Of a stretch of 64,000 nt of DNA, positions 36,792-50,880 are shown one piece after another (position 1 is the first letter of the stretch; each line of letters opens with the position of its first letter). The notes beneath the pieces were generated by a model. It was not told the DNA's origin, did no database searches, and worked only from the letters and a program-made list of their open reading frames with translations. The position numbers were made by a program, and so were the translations under genes. The DNA lies in contig OU342633.1 of assembly GCA_910589415.1 (NCBI GenBank), forward strand, positions 53,562,404-53,626,403. Direction: 5' to 3'. This DNA comes from Malachius bipustulatus. Lineage: Eukaryota; Arthropoda; Insecta; Coleoptera; Melyridae.

Positions 36792-37259
36792 CGACACTCT
36801 TTGACACTAACTATTTAGGTTGTTAGCTATTGTGCATTTACATGATTTATAGAATCGGCATACTGTTGAATCCTACTGCGGGAGTGCCAAATTGGCAACC
36901 ATAATCATTATAATCTAGGTCGAAAATGCATTTTTTCACACAATAGTAATATAAAAAAATGTACATAAGAAATTCTAGTACTGCGTGAGTTAAGAATTTG
37001 TAGACAGGTAGAATATACCCCTTGAAAGACTTCTGACAGCAGTGGCTACAAAAAACAAGTATACGATTTTATGTAGAGTGTAGACGTAGAAGTTATTGCA
37101 AAGTAAGTAAATAACAAAAACCGAAATTTATTTTTATTACCTACCTATCGTAATTTATATAATATTATTAAAAGTATAACCAATGAAGCATATTATAAAT
37201 AAAGTGAGCATTCGTAACAATATTTTATAACGTGATAAAAGTATTTGACTTATAATAAC

Positions 37260-37770
37260 GCGGGTCAGTTAAATTTGTTCACTCACGTGACTGAATCGCG
37301 TCAATAATATTCGCCATATAGCCAGAAAAATAACGGGGCGAAAATAAATTTGTGCGTGGCAAAAATTGATTCTGCCATATAATACTCATCAATAGAGCAG
37401 GGCACAGTGTAAATAATTGATATCGCTTCGATAGATTGGAATAATTTCGGCACATTCTATCTCGTGGAAAATTTATGGAATAGGTAACGACATTAATGTC
37501 TGGGTTACAAATCTCATAAAGCAACGTCAGGCATTGGGAGGCGTTAGCTCTGTAATCTGTATGTTCTAATCAGCTCATCGTTCCAAGGCGAACAGTGACA
37601 GGACTAATTTCTCCTCCCAGGCGAGAGCTAATTGATGCGCCCCAGAGATTCTATTAAGAAGAACACGGTTTTGCGCCGATAAAATGTCCTTCTCCCAGAG
37701 CAAGTATTCGACACCGGAGCTCAACGAATTAAGGATTAAATTTCTCGCTTCATTATTTCATTGAAGAAAA
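37260..37770. other. Candidate regulatory block in the kn intron
   Basis: About 500 bp of higher-complexity DNA about 2.4 kb from exon A. It includes an E-box palindrome CACGTG (37,284-37,289), homeodomain-type cores (GCTAATTGATGCGCC), and AAGGATTAAAT, a GGATTA word of Otx/Bicoid type. The open frame on the minus strand has no domain. Among the noncoding blocks of the window this one looks most like an enhancer, by composition only. Confidence 0.3.
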
Positions 37771-39620
37771 ACTTGAGATTTAGATGAGGCATTTTTTTTC
37801 ATTTCAAAGCTATTAGGTAATTTCCATTAATTTTCTGAATCTAATCATGAACATTATTACAAGTATGTATAACTTTTCTTAAACGTTATTCAAAGCCTTC
37901 TTATACCTATTCTTTTATATGTATATACCATTTAAGGGTGTCATTTTTTCCGCCCATGTTTAAAATAAATATAAGGGCCTAGATATATTTCATCGAAATA
38001 ATCGATTGATTCCCATGAGAAAGATCCCGTTCAAAATATTATTTCAAACATATTTTTTCAATAATTTTCTCTAAAAGAAAGTACCTATTTCAACCACAAG
38101 GATTCCATAAACAAAATCGTTCATTTCTGTATACTTTTCGTGACAGAGGCTGGAATTGTGATCCTTGTTTTTTGAACAGATTTTACATGAATAAATTGAA
38201 AGAGTGTATCAAAAATCGTGTTTAAATTAAATTTGAGGACATCAGAACGAAAAAAATTTGGCAAAATATGTTTATAATTCTTTGAATTATTACGAGTATT
38301 TGCTGAGACACTTTGTTTATGATTAATAGAAACAGGCTTAGAACCTCTTCTCTGACCATATTCATCAATATTACGTGATTGGTTTAAAATTGGTAGCACT
38401 CGTAGAGTTAGAGCAGCTGTCACAAATGTAAGAATTTAAAACTTCGGATTCTGAACCGTTTCAAAGCTTTGATGAATATGGACCATGGTGTAAGATATAC
38501 AAAGGTGAACTGACGGAAGCTTTAACAGTTGCGAAAATCGTCACGTTACCCAGATGTGTCGTCGTAGTCAATCGCACTGTGTAGATCTGCCGAGCGCTTT
38601 ACTTTTGTATAAATTTTTTTCTAAAGAAAAAAAATTTTAGCCAATTTTTCTGGAAATTTAAATCATAAAGCTTATTTATTTATTGCATATTCGGATTTTA
38701 ATACTTAAAATAAGCAGGAAATTGCTCTCCCCTCCACACTCATTGTGGTTTTGGAGAGGGACCCCCCTCCAAGGGGCGTCTGCGCTAAAACTTAAAATTG
38801 TACTGTTGATCTCACGTTTTTCATCATTTTTTGTGCTAATCTTGTTTCAAGCTGGTTTTTATTAGAAAATTTCACGCCATCAATTTTCAGCCAATAAAGT
38901 ACGAGCATTGCTTACCGTTGCCATGGTTATTTGTGTATTATATCGGAAATTTTCTCCTGCAGGGGTAAGCTGGAGAGTATTATAGTGGAAATTTTTTTGA
39001 CGTTTAATAGTGACAAACCGGATCTTTATAAATGTCAACTGTTGACTGTTAGTTGCTGTTATTAATATTAATCAACCAATGCGTTTTGTTAAAGTTTCTA
39101 TTATAATTTAATATTAAAGTGATGTTTTCGCGTATTACCACGTATGAAATCACGGATTCACTATCGAAAAAATGATCTGAAGAAACCTAATTTACCTAAT
39201 TTAGTAATTCTATAAGAAATAGGTAGGTACTTACATAATTTTTCGGATTAAATCACGGCTAATTCATGGGGGTTCGACCACTTTATCTTTATAATTAATT
39301 ATATGGCACTTTTTGTTGATAGAATCCATCTGCTGAGCAAATCCTTGCGCTTTGGAAAGAATGGCATCTAATCAATACTAATCATAATTACTATTGTACC
39401 ACAATTGTCGACTTATCATTACCAAAAACCACACTCGGCTGGTGAAGTTTAGAAACTAAAATTTGTGTTTGACAGCGCTAATAATGGCGGCTCAGTTATT
39501 AAACGTCAGTTTGGCGTTGTCACGTGATTATGTTACGCCGCCATGTCATATTTTTATTTAACAATTAAATTGTAATTTTTCTATTCAAAACTAATTTTGT
39601 TGTGAAATTTTCTTTCCAAA

Positions 39621-39768
39621 TACCACTCGAAATCAAATTATACCAGGAAATTTTGTTCTCGCTTACGAATATTTTAAGAAAATTATCCCTCGCCTTCGGC
39701 TCGCGATAATTTTCAAAATATTCGTGAGCTCGAAAAAATTTCCGGAAATAATTTGACCTCTAGTGGTA
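39621..39768. mobile_element. 148-bp near-perfect hairpin (palindromic element)
   Basis: TACCACTCGAAATCAAATTA at 39,621 pairs with the sequence ending TAGTGGTA at 39,768. The centre at about 39,694 is CCTCGCCTTCGGCTCGCG. Pairing continues through TACGAATATTTTAA and TTTCAAAATATTCGT with a few mismatches. No open frame. Elements of this type, with a CTCGCCTTCGGCTCG-like centre, appear to be almost pure snapback DNA. Confidence 0.85.
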
Positions 39769-40153
39769 TTACATGTGAAAATTTAACTTTTTCAAATCTA
39801 TTTTCAAAATTTTTAATCTCTTATACCATAAACCATCATTAAGTTTCCCTTATCTCAGGATAAGATGATGGGAGACTATTACTTTTTTTTTAGCAAATAT
39901 CAAGCATCCATGTAGTAGGAATATTCACCCTTATTAATATGGTGCAATAAAAATAAGACAGAGGTTGTCCCCAAAGTGCCATGCTTGCTCGAGGAACGAA
40001 CGGATATCCGCGGGTTTAAATGTTCTTCTTTACGGCAAAGAGTATAGTGCCAGGAGGATAAACTTACCTGATTTAAACAAACCACCATTAATATGCAAAG
40101 TAAAAATATCCCGATAGGTACGACTAGCTTATCTTAATAGAGTTGTGCTATTA

Positions 40154-40312
<159 letters not shown>

Positions 40313-40409
40313 TTATTATTAATTACAATAACAATAATTGTATAATAAAAAAAAAACATTTATCCGAAGGCAAAAAATAAATGCCCCCGAAAGCTTTCCC
40401 AATTTGTAG

Positions 40410-41150
40410 TTAAGTAATTGCTTACAGACTGCTTGCTTTCGGGAAGAGCTCTCGAAGACTTTTAATTTGTCGAATAGATAATTCAAGCTTCTTTATATTC
40501 TGGGCGATCGTTATCGCCGGCTAAAGCGAGTAATTTATCTTGAAGAGGCCGCCAAGAATTAGACGAGGGCGTGGCGAGAAAACTACCCGAATCAGCACAT
40601 TACCGGAGGAAAAACCTGCCTCTCTAGTGCGTCACTGTATCCCTAGATTAGGAGAAAAAACAACTCGCCCAATTCTCCCTTCAATTTAGGACCTCACTTC
40701 ATTGTTCATTAGAACCACATTGTTCATTTACATTTATTTATCGTAAGACTAATTTCCTGAAAAATTCAAATATAATTTTCTATAATATCATAAGTATGCA
40801 TATCTCTTGTATACACAAGCAAGAATCTTGAGATGGGATGTATGTACATATGTACATGCGATGTAGTCCTGCGACAATACACAACAGGAATAATTCTGCG
40901 GCATGATATCTCACCCGGTAATTTAGTTAAGAGGACATAGGGGTCGGTCTCCACTCCCTTTATATCGTGTTAGTCTCCTTGCCCGGGGCCAGTGCCGTTC
41001 TATTTATCTTACCAAGTCCGTGCATTAGTTAGCCTGGCAACATAAGGCATCCGACACTGCCCTGCGGCCATATGGGCCACTCTAATAAGATAATGCTACT
41101 CTGCACTACCCCCTATGTTCCGACCCTTAGCTGCGTTCACATGTAAGAGT
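40410..41150. other. Mixed-composition noncoding DNA upstream of exon A
   Basis: GC-containing patches (GGCGATCGTTATCGCCGGC near 40,502, an inverted pair; and 40,978-41,130) within AT-rich DNA. No coding frame of interest. Possibly regulatory. Confidence 0.2.
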
Positions 41151-42369
41151 GTCAACTGGCTGGTAAATCACAAACATTCAAAACAAGGACCTTACAAAAT
41201 TGCTTCAATATACCTAATTTAAGTTATTTTTGGGGACTTTTTGGAAACATTTATAGGAGTTTGAGTATACAGACGATGCTCAGTCACATCTATAAAAAGA
41301 CTTATTGCTTTCAAGCAAAATATCAGTAAGGTGACTCTTCCGTCGAATGTCTAGATAGTTCAAAAGAATAAGACGTTTGTTTCCTGATGTAGCAGTATTC
41401 TATCTACCAGCACCAGCTAGATCTTTCCAGAAGTATTCTAAATTTTTTTGTTAAAATTTGAATGGGGAACTTTTTTAATTTTTTTTCGTTATCTACAGAA
41501 TTTTGACCTTCCCGAAGAACACGATCAAAATAACTCGCTTTGGTCCCTTATTTTATGTTATTGATACCCAGTAGGCAACTTTTTTTTATGCAATATCGAA
41601 AAAAAGTGAAGAGGTTGGGGGGGGGGGGGAATTACACAAAACATTTCGAAATATAAATGCACCTAAAGAAGATCACACTATAGGAGGCTCCATTCTCCCC
41701 TGTTAAACAACCGTATCTTAATGCTCGATGTCGCTCGATCCTGTCGAAGCAGCGGGACTCAATAAAAGATCCCGGCTATGAATGCCGGACTCGATTATAC
41801 AAATACATGTTACACAATGGGCGTGCAACTCACACCCTATACGTAAATTAGGAGTCATATTTCGGTTAAATAAATGCAATTAGGCTCCTTGTCGATGAAT
41901 CCAGTATGTTGCATGTAGGGACACATATTTGATTTGATTTTTTCTCTTTATAAACGTTGATTCGACGTTCTATCTAAGCAATATTGCTTTAAAAGTTTTT
42001 TTTTATTCCTGTGAATGTGAAAGAAGATGGTCAAGCATCATATTATGATGGTTAAAAAGAATTTCAAAATGTGGCTGGGATGTTTTTTTTATGAAGCCAT
42101 TCTTATGAATGGTTTCCTAGATGGTCAGAAGTTCCTTTATTCCATCTTTAATAACATGTCGTGACGGCAACATTGTGGCATATTGTTAAAATAAAGCTAA
42201 TTGCTTTGCAAAAATTGCTTTGGCGAAAGTTCAACTCTGAATGTGCCACCAAACATAGAAGGTGCTATGTTGCCACGTCATTGAAGTAAATATTTTGACT
42301 TTAATAATTACATTGAAAAATTGCAGTGAGGTCTTTTATGGTACATTTATCCGACTTAAAATTTAGAAA

Positions 42370-42960
42370 AAAAACTCTCAAACGAATACTCTCAGCTGTA
42401 GATACCAACAAGACAGCTGGATCCTACAATAACTAGCAATTATCCAGAAAAATAAGCCTCAGTCTGGTGGTTTCCCTTATCCTGAAAGTTTTCCCCTATA
42501 CACCCGTCCTCGAGAAGAGGGAAGAGAAAACTCTGCTGGGTAACTATCGGCCTATTGCTCTGCTTTATCGGATCTCCAAGATGATGGAGAAAGTCATCAA
42601 TTCAGAAATCCTTTCTTATACCTGGCGCAAGCTGGGAATCTGAGTGACCACAACGGTTTTAACTGTTTGGAGAATCAAGATCTGTAGCCTTAGACATCTT
42701 AGAAGGGTTTGATAGATCTTGTATCGGAGTCTGCTCTATAAACTTCCATCCTATGGGCTCCTTTACATGTTGACATATCGTTACAAGTGAATAATCCTCA
42801 TCTAACTGTAATGGCACCAACTCAGGAGTGCCACAGTTAGTTCTTTATATAAATCACCTCAGCGTAACATCAAACCAGATTCATAGTTTCGCTTGTTGAC
42901 GACAACACACCCCACACGGAATTTACAATCCCGAAAGCCTCCCTCCCATGAAACAACATC
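42370..42960 (+). mobile_element. Decayed jockey-clade LINE, reverse transcriptase fragment
   Basis: Plus-strand frames with stops and shifts read as the jockey-type reverse transcriptase: a start like LSAVDTNKTAGS, then GNYRPIALLYRISKMMEKVI (near 42,540-42,600), then pieces resembling the SKAFDR and the NSGVPQ blocks (about 42,700 and 42,820), and IHSFA near 42,880, where the catalytic aspartates are expected but broken. The element is truncated and dead. It sits inside the kn 5' intron in the opposite orientation to the gene. Confidence 0.8.
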
Positions 42961-43069
42961 TCGTGGAAAGTATATTAACTATGATATAAGTTTTTTGTTA
43001 ATTTTTAATTATTTATGCTTTGATAGCTTGAATTAACTGGTCCAGCTGTCACTATGCCCGGGGGCCCGG

Positions 43070-44700
43070 GAACACCACTAAGTACAGTCCCTCTCTATTC
43101 ATCCGCGGTCTGACTGTGGTCTTGGCGGGCTCGTGTTGGCGTAACTGATCTTGCCAAGGCAGCTGGTGAAAAACTGGGAATTTAGCAGATAAAAAAAAAA
43201 CACCTAAAAAGCTAGAGCTGCTTTTGAAAGCCGAATGAATACGTCAATCGCTGATGTGCACTCACGAATATGCACGTAGTTTGTTGGTTTCCGGCGAAGT
43301 AATTTGATGATCTTCGTTGACTTCTATTTTTTTTTTTTTACTTATTTGAAAACTTGGTAGTTTTTTTTTAAGTACCACTTTATCAACTAAGTCTACCTAT
43401 ACTTGTATCGCCATTATGCAATATTTTGTCATTTACACCATAATCCTGCTATAATGTGTTCAAAAATTTTTATTTATCTTATTAATTGATGACCGATACA
43501 CGAAAATCTGTCAGTAAACAGATCATTAGAAGTATTTTATAAAAATATGAGATTACGTATTAAGATAATCAACTAGTGTCCACAAAGATCTCGATTGGAT
43601 GTCCTCCGGGATCCATGCAAGCACGCAAGGAAAGAATTTCTGGTAGCGATATTTGATCAAGTCTGAATGATATATACGTATTATATACAGTAGAATGAGC
43701 TATATTCTCTACGGGATGGGTTGACGAAGTGAGTTGTCAAGTTGGACGCAAGAACAATGAAATTCTGCACGCACTTGTCCGTAATTATTATAAAGACCAC
43801 TGGTTTTTACGTCACCATATGATCTCGTATATGTGAACCACCCCTTGTTTGCTCTCCTTGATAGCTTACTCTTCGGCTAACGTTTGAATACTAAAGCAAA
43901 CATAATTGTAAAATTGGTTATCGGGACGGATTTATGTGGTCTAGAAAAGGACTATTTCACTGAGGAGATAAAAAGTCTGTCTGTCGGTCGCAAATTGTGC
44001 GACTTTTGCTAAAAAACGCTCTATAGAGCCGCTATTCTTCGTACTGTGACGTTGAAATATAGTCGCTTTTAAACGGAGCGCGGACCGACGAAATTAAAAA
44101 TGAGCGGGATCTGTTCACGGGGAGTATATATTTTTCTAGAGTTTCAAAAATTTTCCGGAAGAGCCTAGGAAACACTCTAATTGTTTGAACGTTTGAGTAG
44201 AAATTTCGCTGGAGGGTTTCATGATGGCACCCCTAAATAGGTACATTGAAAATGGACCTATCAAGGATGGTTTTTACGCGGTAGGTACGAGTATATTATC
44301 TCTTTGAACTTTTCTTGGTAAAGGATCGACGCAGCTAGATTCTGTCCGGAATGGTATTTTGTAGGGAAAACATGAACGTATCAAATTTGTAGAAATAGTT
44401 TCTTAACGAAAAAAAAACATAAGTGGACGGATGCAGGCAGAAATTTTAAAATGGCGTTTTTTGTCAATTTTTTGTTGAAATTTCTTAGACAGATCGTAAA
44501 AGTAGCGAACAAATGTGATAGAGATGTTCATCGTCCATAAAAAGGTAGGCACGGTTCTCACGTGAAGAGTCAGTAAAATTGACTTCTGATCAAAACTAAC
44601 TACTTTTTTTCAGAAAAGGTGCATCCTAGCGAAAAAGAATGTAATATTTTTTAGGGTTTTTTTCGGGGTAGTTTATATTTTAAGTATTTTCCCTAAAAGT
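43070..44700. other. Noncoding DNA, no gene recognised
   Basis: A mixture of AT-rich and moderately complex DNA, polyT runs and a CCCGGGGGCCCGGG palindrome just upstream at 43,056-43,071. I see no reading frame with domain character and no repeat partner in the window. Confidence 0.4.
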
Positions 44701-47235
44701 TCGCGTTTTTTTTTCAAAATTTCGAAAAAAAAATGATGAAAAAAATACTACGAACCAAAAATGCAAAAAAAAAACATATCAAAAGCAGGCCAAAACAGCA
44801 GAAAGTTTTACGCTATAACCAGTGTGGAAAGCTAGTAACGCATAAATTCAATAATTCCGTTGATATTTTTTTTTATATAAGGAGTATGGCGATTTTGACT
44901 GTTGCAAATATTTTCATGAATAGCTTATTTTCAGTTCCTTATGTCATTTGTTTTTTTTTCATAGGTATTGTGACGTCATCAATTTTTTTTCAATTACATT
45001 AATTTTTTATTGTGGATTTCGGTAGTACTTTCTAATCCGTTTCCACCGTTAAAATTTTCAATGTGTTACATATGAAAAAAAAAATCGAGAAAAACCGTCT
45101 TAAACTTCAAATTTATTAAACTTTATTAAATAGAGAAAATAGAAGATTACAGATCGTAACATTTCACCGTATCATTTGAGTAGGTACCTAAATTAGTCTA
45201 TTTTCTGATTTTATATTTTTTAATATTATGGAAACAATAAAGTAAAAAAAATATGAGTTTCATTTCACTTGCTTACTAAATAAGCATGTCTCGAACTTTC
45301 ACTTAGTTTTCACTCACACTTTAGCCTTATGAATCAGTTATAAATTACCTCAAGAAATGTTAAAGCATGACGAACTCCACGTTATAGTTCTGCGGTAATT
45401 GTTTAGAACTAAAGAGGGAAGAACTTCATTAACCCGGGCGTGCTTCGGTGCAGAGTTTTTGAAACTCACAGAAGAAAATTGAGACAATTAGTATATTCTC
45501 CCGGATTACAATAATTAATATAACTTCTCTAACTTTGTATCTTCAGGTTTACTTGCAAAACAAGCTATAAGATACCGTCGTGGGAGAATATTAGCAGCAT
45601 AAGTTAAAAAAGTACAGCTCTGTGATATTTCTAAGTTTGAAGATTTAAATTTTGAGCGTTGAATAAATGTTCGTATGGCTACTTGGACGTTTTTGCTCTT
45701 GGTTTTTCTCTTTTGTCAAATAAGATTCCTTTTACATCAAATGCTTTCCCAAATTGACAATAGAGAAAAAACTGTAATTAGTATATTACATGACGAGAGT
45801 TGAAAGTGGCATTTTCCGCAATTGCGAAATTGTCTTTCAACTTGAGATATTGTACAATACTTTATCTACCTACTCCCAGTAGCATATAGGAACAAATGAT
45901 TTTATGATGCACTCACTTATCCACTTACTATACCTAACTGTTAGTATCAAAATTTGGGAAGCTTTAGTAATAATAATCTTTCTTTTCACTTTTGGGATAG
46001 AGTATTTTCCATTGCCATTTTAGCTTGTGATATTATTTGAGGTGTTTTCCATTTCAGTTTTACTCCCATTCATTTAATATTTGCTATTGATAAAATAATT
46101 CTAGCGGCTACCTAACCTAACCTTATAACTTAAATAGTGTAAATATTCAATTTTAAGATTACACTTTTTAATCTGCGAATATAAAACTATTAGATGTTTC
46201 AATAAATGGCAGTTTCCCTGCGCGTTCACCAGAAGAGTTAATTGGCAATATTATAGTCCTGTATGATGTTTTATAATCAAATATTTCAGTTAGCCATAAA
46301 CGTCAATAATGATTACATCGCCTGTAAGTGTCAATATCAATAAATGGCAAATCAAAAATATTATCGAATTAATTGATTTCTTTTAGGAATTTTGTTCAAT
46401 TTCAGTAACTCTGATGCAGTTTGTTGGGACAAATACATAAGGTTCTGGTGGAGAATACTTCACTCCGAATTTTAGGAAAATTTCTATATAGGAAGGAAGC
46501 TTACCTTAAAACAAGTCGATTTAAGCAAAAAAATTTGCGGACCCTTCGTACAATTTTGAAAAAAACGAATTTTTAACTCGATTTTTTCATTTCATCAACA
46601 GTTTTCTCGCTCCATTATTTCACGATTTTCTAGGCAAAATATAACGCTGCACTGTCAACACTCCTTAAATAAGTAACTAGAATACATTCCCTGAACTTGT
46701 TTTAACAGTTTCATTTCTTAAATGTGTAGGATAACTTCTAAAAATGGTTTTTAATTTTCGATGATAATTAATTAAACTGACATAGCCTTTAATGAGTTGA
46801 ACAATTCACAACAAAGCCGTGAGGCAATAATCGAAATGTCAACAATGTCATTCATGGACACTTCAATAAAATATAATGTTTTGCGACGTTGTCACGTTGT
46901 TATGGTCAATAATATATTATTTTAAAATTAAAAACTCATGTTTTATGATGTGATTTTTTTTTAAGAAGGAAATAAATCAAAATCAAAAATGTTTTTTATT
47001 TAGTTAAATTATCAGTCTGAAAATATTCAAACATAACTTTAATAACCAGTCTTATGGCCCATTATCTATTTGACGGCCTCTGTGATATTATCCTTGCCCT
47101 CTCGCATGGACCATTTATAACTTTTGATGTATTTCTGAATAGAAATATTTGAAATTTTAAAATTAAAACAATAACCTTCGCAAATTATACCAAATATTTT
47201 TATTTCACAAGATGTTAGTAATAAATAATAGATAT
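44700..47235. other. AT-rich noncoding stretch with a short repeat copy
   Basis: Only low-complexity Lys/Phe-rich frames are open here. A copy of the 35,740 foldback family lies at about 45,690-45,780 (CTTTTGTCAAATAAGATTCC, then CATCAAATGCTTTCCC). Nothing else was recognised. Confidence 0.45.
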
Positions 47236-47490
47236 GACAACGCTGCACAACATGATCATTCTCAGTTCTACGAATCTGTCAGTTTAGTGAATTTAATGGA
47301 AATTGAACTGTCATTTTTGGTAAATTTTATGATACTTTAAACTCATTTTTCTCAATATTTTATGTATATTCCGCAAATTTTTTTCAAGATATCGTCTATA
47401 ATGGTCATAACTTAACGTTTTATGTAAAAATTTTCCCAAAATTCGGAGTGTGTTATACTCCACCATCCCCTTGATTTTAACTATGTGGTT
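47236..47490. repeat. Dispersed repeat, copy 2 (partner at 5,222-5,480)
   Basis: Same orientation as the copy at 5,222. Anchors are GCACAACATGAT, CTGTCATTTTTGGTAAATTT and CCAAAATTCGGAGTGTGTTA. Diverged by scattered substitutions and small indels. Confidence 0.75.
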
Positions 47491-48680
47491 TAATACAACC
47501 GTCGTATTGTAATAAATAAAATTACAACACTGTTTTGATTCTCAGCTTCATGCAAAAAATTAGAGCTTTTTCGAGCCTGTTTTTCTGAAAAAATCAAGCT
47601 GACCGAGCTTTGTCTAAACCGGACATCGCAAAAAAAAACATGCACCAAATATATCTTTTAGTGTCACCCACATTTATGCTTGGCGACACTGCTGTAGTTG
47701 TCCTCTGGTGTTGTTAGTTTAGTGTACTTGAAAGTTATTTAAAATAATGAATAAATGACTAAAAGCTTCAAATTGATACAAATAACTAATGAATAGTTTG
47801 AGAGATATATTAATTTTAAAGAATCCAGTGTAAAAGGAGTATGTAACAATATATTGGTTAATATTATCTAGTTAAACAAATTCATAAAAAGATAAAAAAT
47901 AAAATTCTTCGTGACATTAAATTTTAAAGCACGGCATCAATTTTAGACATTTTTTAGTTTCAAAGAAGATATGATATACAAAATGAAATTCGTATAATAT
48001 ACTATGCATATTTTATAGTTTATCTCTCGTAGGTATATCTGATGTAGGTATACTGTTATGCATTCTCTCTTTTTAAGTACCTCAAAGTTTGTAAAGAATT
48101 CAGATAAAAGTTTCTAAAGCGCTGTAAATAACGGAAGAAAAAGTGATATTCAAACTTTAAAATTATCAGGTAAATTTTAAAAGCCTGCCTACCACACAAA
48201 CAGTGCGATAAGTGAGAGTAAACGGTAAAACAGGAGGAATCTCCAGGGAGTCGAGGTTCATATTCATGTCCCGCGCCATAATATTGTTATACGTCCCGTA
48301 AATAACCTCTGGTTCTCCTAAATAACGTAATAATATGAGGAATAGGGTTCGCTACTCAGATTTATTAGACTTTGAAAACATAGTGTTTACAGGTGTTCCA
48401 ATTACACCTAATTGACTATAATCCGCATATTCTTACACTTCCTTGAATTACTTTCTCGTGGACACTATAACAGTTTTACATCATCATTAGCGCTTTTCTA
48501 CTTACCTATACCAACCTAAAAAGTCTACAACGTATGTAATTAATCATTATAGTTCTGCTTTGGATATACCTAGTAGCTGTTTAATGCAAATATGAGAGGG
48601 TAGTTTAATTGTACGACGGGTAAAATTACCTAGTTCTTGTCATGTTGGAGGTGGGGCGCTATTTTGTTGAAAATTCTTTA
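47491..48680. other. AT-rich noncoding stretch
   Basis: No gene or repeat partner was recognised. Confidence 0.45.
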
Positions 48681-48689
48681 CTACAGATT

Positions 48690-49120
48690 TAGAAAAACTG
48701 AAACAAAAATTAAAAACAAGAAATAGTATTCTCTACAAACTTGCTGGAACAACTTGGGGAGCCAATGCAAAAACAATTATTTGTACATTAGCTCTTTCAC
48801 TTTTTTATTCAACAGTAGAAAATTGTGCACATGTATGACTCAACAGTGTAGGTACATAAATCAACTTGAATTAATTAACCAAACGTTGCGAATTAAAACT
48901 GGAACAATTTCCTCGTGAATAAATACCGAGCATTTCCAGATGATTTTTCAATAACATCGGACTTGAATATTCTTCCAAAGATTAAAATGACGAATACCTG
49001 TGCGGCTAAACATACTTGGACTGATAATTTAAAATTGAAGATGAATGGAGACATGATTGGCGTTATAAAAATGTTTCTCTATTCAAGAATACTTTATTCG
49101 AAGATCCTCATCCGTCAGTA
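48690..49120 (+). mobile_element. Decayed LINE fragment, C-terminal region of the reverse transcriptase ORF
   Basis: The plus strand reads LEKLKQKLKTRNSILYKLAG, then TTWGANAKTI, ALSLFYSTVENCA and a broken continuation to about 49,120. This matches the K...R...L.KL.G..WG......R...LAL.YS..EY..P.W segment just after the catalytic domain of jockey/CR1-type non-LTR elements. Several stops and a shift show it is dead. It is not contiguous with the 42,370 fragment, and whether both come from one family is unclear. Confidence 0.7.
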
Positions 49121-49589
49121 GTCAACGGTTTTGAAATAAGAAAGGAAGGAAATTTTTGGAAAATACTTTGTCTGGAAAATACTCAAACTTTTTTCACTTC
49201 TAATTTTTCAAAAATCTTTGTCGTTTGCAAGCTTTTTTCTGTTCGTCCATTTAAAACCGAATTTTGAATATTAGATGATTTTAAATAACATAATAGCAAT
49301 GCTTTTTTTTTAGTTATTCGGGGTTTTGTGGAAAACAACAATTTTTTTTTTTGAAAATAAGAATATTAAGAAAATTAACCCATAAAATAAAATAATAATT
49401 TCTCAAATCGCCCAACGGGTTCAAAAATTATGTAACATTTTAATGGTAGAGTGTACTACAAGCAGATGTCCTGCTGGCAGGTCTTTGTTCCGCTCTTGAA
49501 GGCTCTCACCCTGTATATGGAGTTTTTTATTACCACAATATATTTTATTAGCAAAAATAAATTTAAATAAGATTTGAGTAATGCAGCAG

Positions 49590-50110
49590 AAATTTTAAAC
49601 GTAATAGTACGCCGGGGAAGTGTCGCGAAAGGACTCGCATGCTTCCAGGCATAAGCTCCGGATATCTTTGAAACTTGGCGACTTTGGCGTGACAGTGACG
49701 TATGAAAAGCTTCTTGAATATTTCAGCGACATGTGAATAATAAATACGATCTTTCTTTAGCGTTCATCAAATAAACGACCCGGTTCACGTGCTGGAGGGA
49801 TACAATTAAAGCATTTGTTTGAACATTCCTGAAGGAATCGGTCCTGCTTCGGGACAAGGCGCACGGTATGAGCACGCTTTCTGCCTTTTCCGCCCGCTGT
49901 CGTCTCTCTCTCGCACTTCCCTTCGCCCTTCCCTAGGGAACTATTTCCCTCGGGTCGGTATTGACTCTTCTCTCTCCCCTGAGCTGGTCGTCAATACCAC
50001 AGGGAACGCTAGCCGTAACGGGCCGAAGCTACCCGAACGCGCGGCTGCTTGTCTACCCACAAAACTATGCCTTTCCGTTTACTCCCTTGATGCGTAGACC
50101 TGCAGCAGGT
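49590..50110. other. GC-richer block, unrecognised
   Basis: Mixed-composition DNA with a chance open frame on the plus strand (49,819-50,097), Ser/Arg/Leu-rich without a domain. Possible regulatory DNA or an old element; no partner was found in the window. Confidence 0.25.
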
Positions 50111-50399
50111 CTATTATTGGCGGTACTCTTAATTATCCTCTATTTGGATGCCAGAAATTACCATTCCATTCCAAACTCTTAATGTGAGTCACAGTCACTC
50201 ACGCATCAATATGTCAGTTGATTAAAAAGGCTGCTAAAAATTACAATCTGTAGGTATGGGGTAACCAACAGAATAAAATATTTTATAGATTCAATTATTA
50301 TTATACCGTGTGTTGTGTTAATTGACTGCTATAAAGATTTAGTCTAAGTTGAAAAATAACATAATAAAACATTGAAACACCAGAAAAACATTATTCGAT

Positions 50400-50880
50400 T
50401 CCTATACGAGAGGAGCTGAAGGACCTGCTGCTGAAGTTACCTATAGACCAAAAAGAGATACCGGAAAAATTTACAAGCTTTCTACGGAGATCAGAGAGCG
50501 GGTTGAAGTTGGATATCTTGCCATTTAGCGGTGTCGAATCACGGAGTCGAAATTGCGTACGGGACCCCGGCGTCTAAATGGAATTATTAGAGTGCATCGA
50601 GCTGTGGCTCTACTACACAAACATTAATTTTCAGGGATGAACGCGTTCACAGGAACTGACAAGTTTCTTATCCGGAGCAATCTGTTTCATTCTTTTATTT
50701 CTGTCTTCGCAGTCGAGCAAGTCCGTAACTTTCCTCGGCCGTTCGATTTTGCTGCCTTATATCAAGGCCATTGGCAGTGAATGATGTTGCAGAGATCGTC
50801 GAACATCCTGCAGGAAACAAGCAGGACGCAGATAGGAACGCGAGCACTCTTATTACCTCATCCAGAGGCTATGTTCAATA
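50400..50880. other. GC-richer noncoding block
   Basis: Mixed composition, coding-like for short stretches in several frames but interrupted; no family was recognised. Confidence 0.2.

Noticed and set aside
44733..45002. A Lys-rich then hydrophobic 89-codon frame that looks like a small membrane protein.
   Set aside because: It is produced by polyA and polyT tracts and has no recognisable family, so composition alone explains it.
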